64,000 nucleotides of DNA from the NCBI RefSeq assembly GCF_002216775.1, contig NZ_CP022315.1, positions 3,472,001 through 3,536,000 of the forward strand. The letters run 5' to 3'. Under the pieces are notes generated by a model that was given only the letters and a program-made list of their open reading frames with translations, searched no databases and was not told where the DNA came from. Positions 60,655 to 64,000 of the stretch are shown one piece after another (the first letter of the stretch is position 1; every line of letters begins with the position of its first letter). This DNA comes from Virgibacillus phasianinus. GTDB lineage: Bacteria; Bacillota; Bacilli; Bacillales; Amphibacillaceae. The position numbers were made by a program, and so were the translations under genes.

Positions 60655-62019
60655 TTAATCTTTCATTTTTTTGTTAGAAATTTTTGAGACTTTTGTCCTA
60701 CCTGGAAGTCTTAATGCTAAACCAAACACAATTACACAAATCAAAAGGCAAACCATTGAAACCAAATGAAGGTGTTCGAAGTCTAATTGCCCGGTAAATA
60801 CTATTCCAAGCAAGCTTGATGATAGGATGGATCCCAAGTAACGACTGGTTTGAAAAAGACCTGATGCTGACCCGGTTTCCTCAGGCTTAACATGATCATA
60901 AAGCGCGGTTTGCATAGAAATGTTATTAAATCCATTGCTCATGCCAAGAACACCCATGATGATTAGTAACCATAATAAAGGAGACCCTTCATCATACGTC
61001 AATAACAATGCAGTTCCAACCGTAAGAAAGCTTGCTCCAATAACAAGCGGCGGCTTGGAACCATATCTGTCAATCAGTCTTCCCGCAAGAGGGGCAACAA
61101 TTACCCCAAAACCAGCCAAGCTCAGCATAATCAACCCTGTTTCCCGTTCATTATAATGTAAAATCTGCAATAAAAGTATTGGAAAACCATAAAAATAACA
61201 ATAATAAATTAAATTAATACTCATGAACTGCAAATATATGAAGGATACATGATGATTCTCCTTTAACGATGCCAAATCGATAAAGGGCTCCTTGCGTTTT
61301 GTCTCATAAAAGTAAAAAATAATTGTTGCCGTGATAAAGATACCCAATGACAACCAGCGTACGTTGTCACCTAATGATAATAAAAATAAAATAAGTCCAA
61401 CCATGGAGATTATGAACAGTGCAATTCCCCCAAAATCAATACGCCTTAATTCAACTTTTCCCTGACCCGCATTAGGCAAAATAAAAATTGCCAGCACGAA
61501 AGATAAAATGATAAATGGGATATTTGCAATAAAGATTGCCTGCCAATCCCACGATGCAATTAAAAACCCACCTATTGAAGGACCAAAAGCAGCGGAAGTC
61601 GTCGCAAAAATAGAAAGCGTGGCTAATGCCTTTGCCTGCCCCTTCGTTATACTCTTTCGAACCATGCTCATTCCACTAGGAAACAATGCCGAACTGCCAA
61701 TCGCCTGAAGTGCCCGGCAGCCAAGCAGGAAAAAATAATTCGGTGAAAATGGTGCTAATAAAGAGGCTGCTGCGACTAAAATCAGCCCGATCATAAAAAG
61801 TTTCTTCGGACCAAACATGTCACTTAATTTACCCATAACCGGTTGTGCAGCTGCACTAAAAATATAGAAAATTGATATTAGCCAAGAAGCATCTGCAAAG
61901 GTTAAGGTAAATTCATGCTGAAGCCTGGTCAAGGCAACAGATATCATTGACGAATTTAATGGGTTCAGCAATGTACCAAGCCCAATTGTTAAAATAAGTA
62001 TCCAGGGTTTCTTTCTCAT
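60655..62019 (-). CDS. MFS drug exporter, DHA2 family
   Basis: A 454-residue transporter with 14 predicted helices. The start begins KKPWILILTIGLGTLLNPLN followed by SSMISVALTRLQHEF. DASWLISIFYIFSAAAQPVMGKLSD covers helices 2-3, and GCRALQAIGSSALFPSGMSMVRK is the DHA2 motif of helix 5. Such proteins expel toxic compounds with protons. The substrate is unknown. Confidence 0.9.
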   Translation of the reverse strand: MRKKPWILILTIGLGTLLNPLNSSMISVALTRLQHEFTLTFADASWLISIFYIFSAAAQPVMGKLSDMFGPKKLFMIGLILVAAASLLAPFSPNYFFLLGCRALQAIGSSALFPSGMSMVRKSITKGQAKALATLSIFATTSAAFGPSIGGFLIASWDWQAIFIANIPFIILSFVLAIFILPNAGQGKVELRRIDFGGIALFIISMVGLILFLLSLGDNVRWLSLGIFITATIIFYFYETKRKEPFIDLASLKENHHVSFIYLQFMSINLIYYCYFYGFPILLLQILHYNERETGLIMLSLAGFGVIVAPLAGRLIDRYGSKPPLVIGASFLTVGTALLLTYDEGSPLLWLLIIMGVLGMSNGFNNISMQTALYDHVKPEETGSASGLFQTSRYLGSILSSSLLGIVFTGQLDFEHLHLVSMVCLLICVIVFGLALRLPGRTKVSKISNKKMKD

Positions 62020-62125
62020 GTTATCACCAATATGTAAGATTTATTACTAGATTAATCATATGCTAGTAGGAGACTATTCTAAAGGATTTTGCTTGTAGGG
62101 AAACAGATTGGGATTCCTGTCTCCT

Positions 62126-62239
62126 GAGTTTGTTGTGTTCCCGCCAGAGTTCGATAGTGCCTCCCTTGGGTCTACTTGCTTCCCTCCCATATCGCCCGAG
62201 TCTGAATGCTTCCCTCCCGAGTTCGCCTCCCTCTCGCAT
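62126..62239. repeat. Degenerate 21-bp minisatellite
   Basis: Five units of about 21 bp are in tandem: GAGTCTGAATGCTTCCCTCCC (62198-62218) and similar ones at 62126, 62147, 62168 and a partial one at 62219, with one 9-base insertion at 62189-62197. The units share GAGTYNG at the start and TTCCCTCCC at the end. The minus strand has an open frame of 62 codons through it, with repeats of NSGG and DSGD type, but no supporting ribosome binding site. Confidence 0.7.
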
Positions 62240-62255
62240 GATTTGTCAAAATTAA

Positions 62256-62284
62256 GCACCATTCTACGTTGGGTAAAATGGTGC
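62256..62284 (-). terminator. Terminator of the VOC gene
   Basis: GCACCATT and AATGGTGC form an 8-bp stem. On the minus strand it is followed by TTAATTTT. It lies eight bases after the stop codon of the VOC-protein gene. Confidence 0.75.
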
Positions 62285-62292
62285 CAAGAAGA

Positions 62293-62715
62293 CTATTTAT
62301 TTTCAATATCCGTAGAAACCTGCCATGTTACACCAAACTTGTCAGTAACCTGTCCATATGCCGGACTCCAAAAAGTTTCCTGCAAAGGCATACCAACTTC
62401 TCCACCTTCTTGCAATTTATCAAATACTGCTTTTGATTTTTCAGCATCTGTTATGGTAATCGCAATTGTTACTTGTGATCCAAGCTGATAGGGTTGTCCG
62501 GGAAATGTGTCTGATACCATTAAATCCGTATTACCCACTTTCAAATGTGCATTTAACACGAGATCCTCGGCATCATCTGGAAGATTCGAATCCCCAGGCA
62601 TATCGGCAAAGGTTTGAACATTTAAAACCTCCGCATCTAATGCTTTTTCATAAAATTTAATTGCCTCTTGTCCATTGCCATTAGTCACTACATAAGGATA
62701 AATACCTGCTATCAT
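62293..62715 (-). CDS. VOC/PhnB-like glyoxalase-fold protein
   Basis: A 140-residue protein of the PhnB/VOC superfamily. IYPYVVTNGNGQEAIKFYEKAL begins the first beta-alpha-beta half in two pieces around residues 4-25. WSPAYGQVTDKFGVTWQVS near residue 118 is the typical end. Family members include metalloenzymes and antibiotic-binding proteins; no metal set is certain here. The ATG at 62715 has GAGGTG six bases upstream. Confidence 0.9.
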   Translation of the reverse strand: MIAGIYPYVVTNGNGQEAIKFYEKALDAEVLNVQTFADMPGDSNLPDDAEDLVLNAHLKVGNTDLMVSDTFPGQPYQLGSQVTIAITITDAEKSKAVFDKLQEGGEVGMPLQETFWSPAYGQVTDKFGVTWQVSTDIENK

Positions 62716-62759
62716 AACATGCACCTCTTTTTATTTTTTTACTTTCTTCATTTTACCAA

Positions 62760-63521
62760 CTAAACAGCTTTCGCACGAATGATAAATCGATGCTGTTTCA
62801 CATCAAAATATCCCACTGATTGAATCTGTTCATGTATGTTGTATAGTTGTTGTTCATATTTATCAATGCTGAAATCTGGCACCTGCCACGGGATTGCCCC
62901 TAAATAATACACCAAAGCACCAACATCATAGAAACGTTCTATTGGAAACTCTTCCTTCCTATAATTGACCTCAAATGAATTCTCAGTAAGCTCCTTCATA
63001 GCAAGTTCCAGGTTCCAGTCTATGAATTCGTCATTTACAGGAACACCCAAACCTTCATTAATACCAGCATCATTTAAGCCACCAACTTGCTGGGTTAGAA
63101 ATATGCCACCATCAGAAATAATCCTTCTTAATTCCTTAGGTGAATAGGCATCATGTTTATTAGTAATCAAATCAAACTTATCATTTTTAAATGGAAGATT
63201 CGCATCTTCTTCAATAGGAAAAACATGAACTCCTAAAGGCTCCAGACAATGCTTCGCTATTGGAATATTTGGCTTGTACGCTTCCGTTGCACAAATAAAG
63301 TCCGGATAAGGCTGCAGCTTGGACAAAAACTCGCCACCGCCTGTACCCATATCCAGCATTGAGTGAGCGTTCTGGATAAGTGGCTTCACCATACTTCCAT
63401 AGGACCAGGAAAGTAATTCACTTCCCAAACGCCCTGTTTCAAAAATATATGAGAAATCCCATCCCTCGAAACGTTGATTTACTTCTTTTAAATAATCAAA
63501 AAACAATTTATCATGTGTCAT
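62760..63521 (-). CDS. Class I SAM-dependent methyltransferase
   Basis: A 253-residue Rossmann methyltransferase. SAM-binding motif I is SMLDMGTGGGEFLSKL near residue 50; CATEAYKPNI follows as motif II, and LPFKNDKFDLITNKHDAY is motif III/IV. GGAGGG lies seven bases before the ATG at 63521. It resembles small-molecule or RNA methyltransferases in general, and I cannot name a substrate. Confidence 0.88.
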   Translation of the reverse strand: MTHDKLFFDYLKEVNQRFEGWDFSYIFETGRLGSELLSWSYGSMVKPLIQNAHSMLDMGTGGGEFLSKLQPYPDFICATEAYKPNIPIAKHCLEPLGVHVFPIEEDANLPFKNDKFDLITNKHDAYSPKELRRIISDGGIFLTQQVGGLNDAGINEGLGVPVNDEFIDWNLELAMKELTENSFEVNYRKEEFPIERFYDVGALVYYLGAIPWQVPDFSIDKYEQQLYNIHEQIQSVGYFDVKQHRFIIRAKAV

Positions 63522-63653
63522 ATAATTTCCCTCCAATTGATATGTTTTGATAGTAGCCATATCTATCTCCAACATGGAGGTCCCCTTATGGGAGTTGCAC
63601 GTTGTTATATATCGTGTTCATAGGCATTCATTTAACATTTCTCCTCTCCTATT

Positions 63654-64000
63654 CTAAAACTTATTTTTAAACACATAGCTCACCTTTTCATAATGCATCT
63701 TTTCTTCATAAAAACGATGTGCATCTGATCGCTGCAGTCCAGAAGACAGTGCAACACTTTGATAATTATTTTCTTTTGCCCAATCATGTATGTAGGTTAA
63801 CAGTTTTTCACCATATCCTTTCGAACGCTGATTAGCGTCTGTTACCAAATCACATACCCAAACAAATCTGCCATAATAGAGGGTAATCATTGGTTTAAAA
63901 CCGGCAACTGCAACAATTTCGTTGTCTTCATATAAAGCTGCCATCTGGTACATGTCCCTGTCACGTGCATCCATCACCAGTTCAAGATAAGAGTTTTCAT
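63654..64000 (-). CDS. GNAT acetyltransferase, cut by the window edge
   Basis: The C-terminal part (at least 115 residues) of a GCN5-related N-acetyltransferase. The acetyl-CoA loop is seen in [20 protein letters not shown], and the C-terminal [18 protein letters not shown] is typical. The frame stays open to the last base (reading [15 protein letters not shown]), so the true start lies outside the window. An internal ATG at 63977 is unlikely to be the start. Substrate unknown. Confidence 0.82.
   Translation of the reverse strand, partial: ENSYLELVMDARDRDMYQMAALYEDNEIVAVAGFKPMITLYYGRFVWVCDLVTDANQRSKGYGEKLLTYIHDWAKENNYQSVALSSGLQRSDAHRFYEEKMHYEKVSYVFKNKF

Noticed and set aside
62074..62262. 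62-codon minus-strand frame with NSGG/DSGD repeats as a gene
   Set aside because: It is produced by the 21-bp minisatellite, starts inside a terminator hairpin and has no ribosome binding site.
1..64000. tRNA, rRNA, CRISPR arrays, insertion sequences or prophage genes
   Set aside because: None was recognised by eye; no direct-repeat array, transposase, integrase or phage structural motif was found.

Overview
The window comes from the chromosome of a low-GC, endospore-forming Bacillaceae bacterium. YhcN- and YjcZ-type sporulation proteins, a SinR homologue, a PyrR attenuator, Bacillus-like ribosome binding sites and Bacillus eps-type gene order all point there. A halotolerant Virgibacillus/Oceanobacillus/Lentibacillus-like genus is my guess; no rRNA or other taxonomic marker is present. 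The flanks (about 1-16 kb and 50-64 kb) are ordinary housekeeping and accessory metabolism. The centre (16.8-49.7 kb) is 33 kb read entirely from the minus strand. Left flank: a YceI protein, an Aquifex-type aconitase, a Fur-controlled siderophore uptake pair (lipoprotein plus fused permease), a type II NADH dehydrogenase with a 34-codon membrane peptide gene behind it, an AlkA-type glycosylase, an SDR enzyme, a free-standing C-terminal domain of an acyl-CoA synthetase, a DMT exporter, a YyaL-like protein, topoisomerase III and a membrane-anchored phosphoesterase. Centre, in transcription order from 49.7 kb down: an exopolysaccharide operon laid out like Bacillus epsA-O (chain-length regulator, tyrosine kinase, EpsC-type dehydratase, gtaB, glycosyltransferases, EpsG polymerase, galE, EpsL, EpsM, EpsN). 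A SinR-type repressor gene lies inside this operon. Then comes an AT-rich block of extra glycosyltransferases, a pyruvyl transferase and a PglK-like ABC flippase; no Wzx/EpsK flippase is seen. It runs directly into a lasso-peptide cluster related to paeninodin: two paralogous lasso cyclases, three unannotated precursor genes (45, 55 and 45 codons), a precursor kinase, B1 (PqqD-like), B2 (transglutaminase-like), a nucleotidyltransferase, an ABC exporter and an acyltransferase. The main discovery candidate is the link between the two halves. A 16-bp palindrome, GTTCTTTATAAAGAAC, has the half-site of the known SinR operator (GTTCTYT). It sits exactly in the spacer between a perfect -35 and a good -10 of the eps promoter. 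It recurs with one to three mismatches ahead of epsC and twice ahead of each lasso cyclase. The sequence therefore predicts that matrix production and lasso-peptide production are repressed together by the SinR homologue encoded in the same gene string. Each cyclase is followed at once by its own precursor, every precursor ends in Ser (the known phosphorylation site in paeninodin), and every precursor is followed by an RNA hairpin. Right flank: YfmL-type helicase, YjcZ peptide, a flavin amine oxidase pseudogene, a PyrR-attenuated uracil permease with a frameshift near its end, pheA, a YndM-like protein, a Tat substrate oxidoreductase pair with its own TatA, a YhcN lipoprotein, a DacB-type carboxypeptidase, an MFS exporter, a 21-bp minisatellite, a VOC protein, a methyltransferase and an edge-truncated GNAT gene. 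A degenerate intergenic repeat of about 110-150 bp occurs three times.
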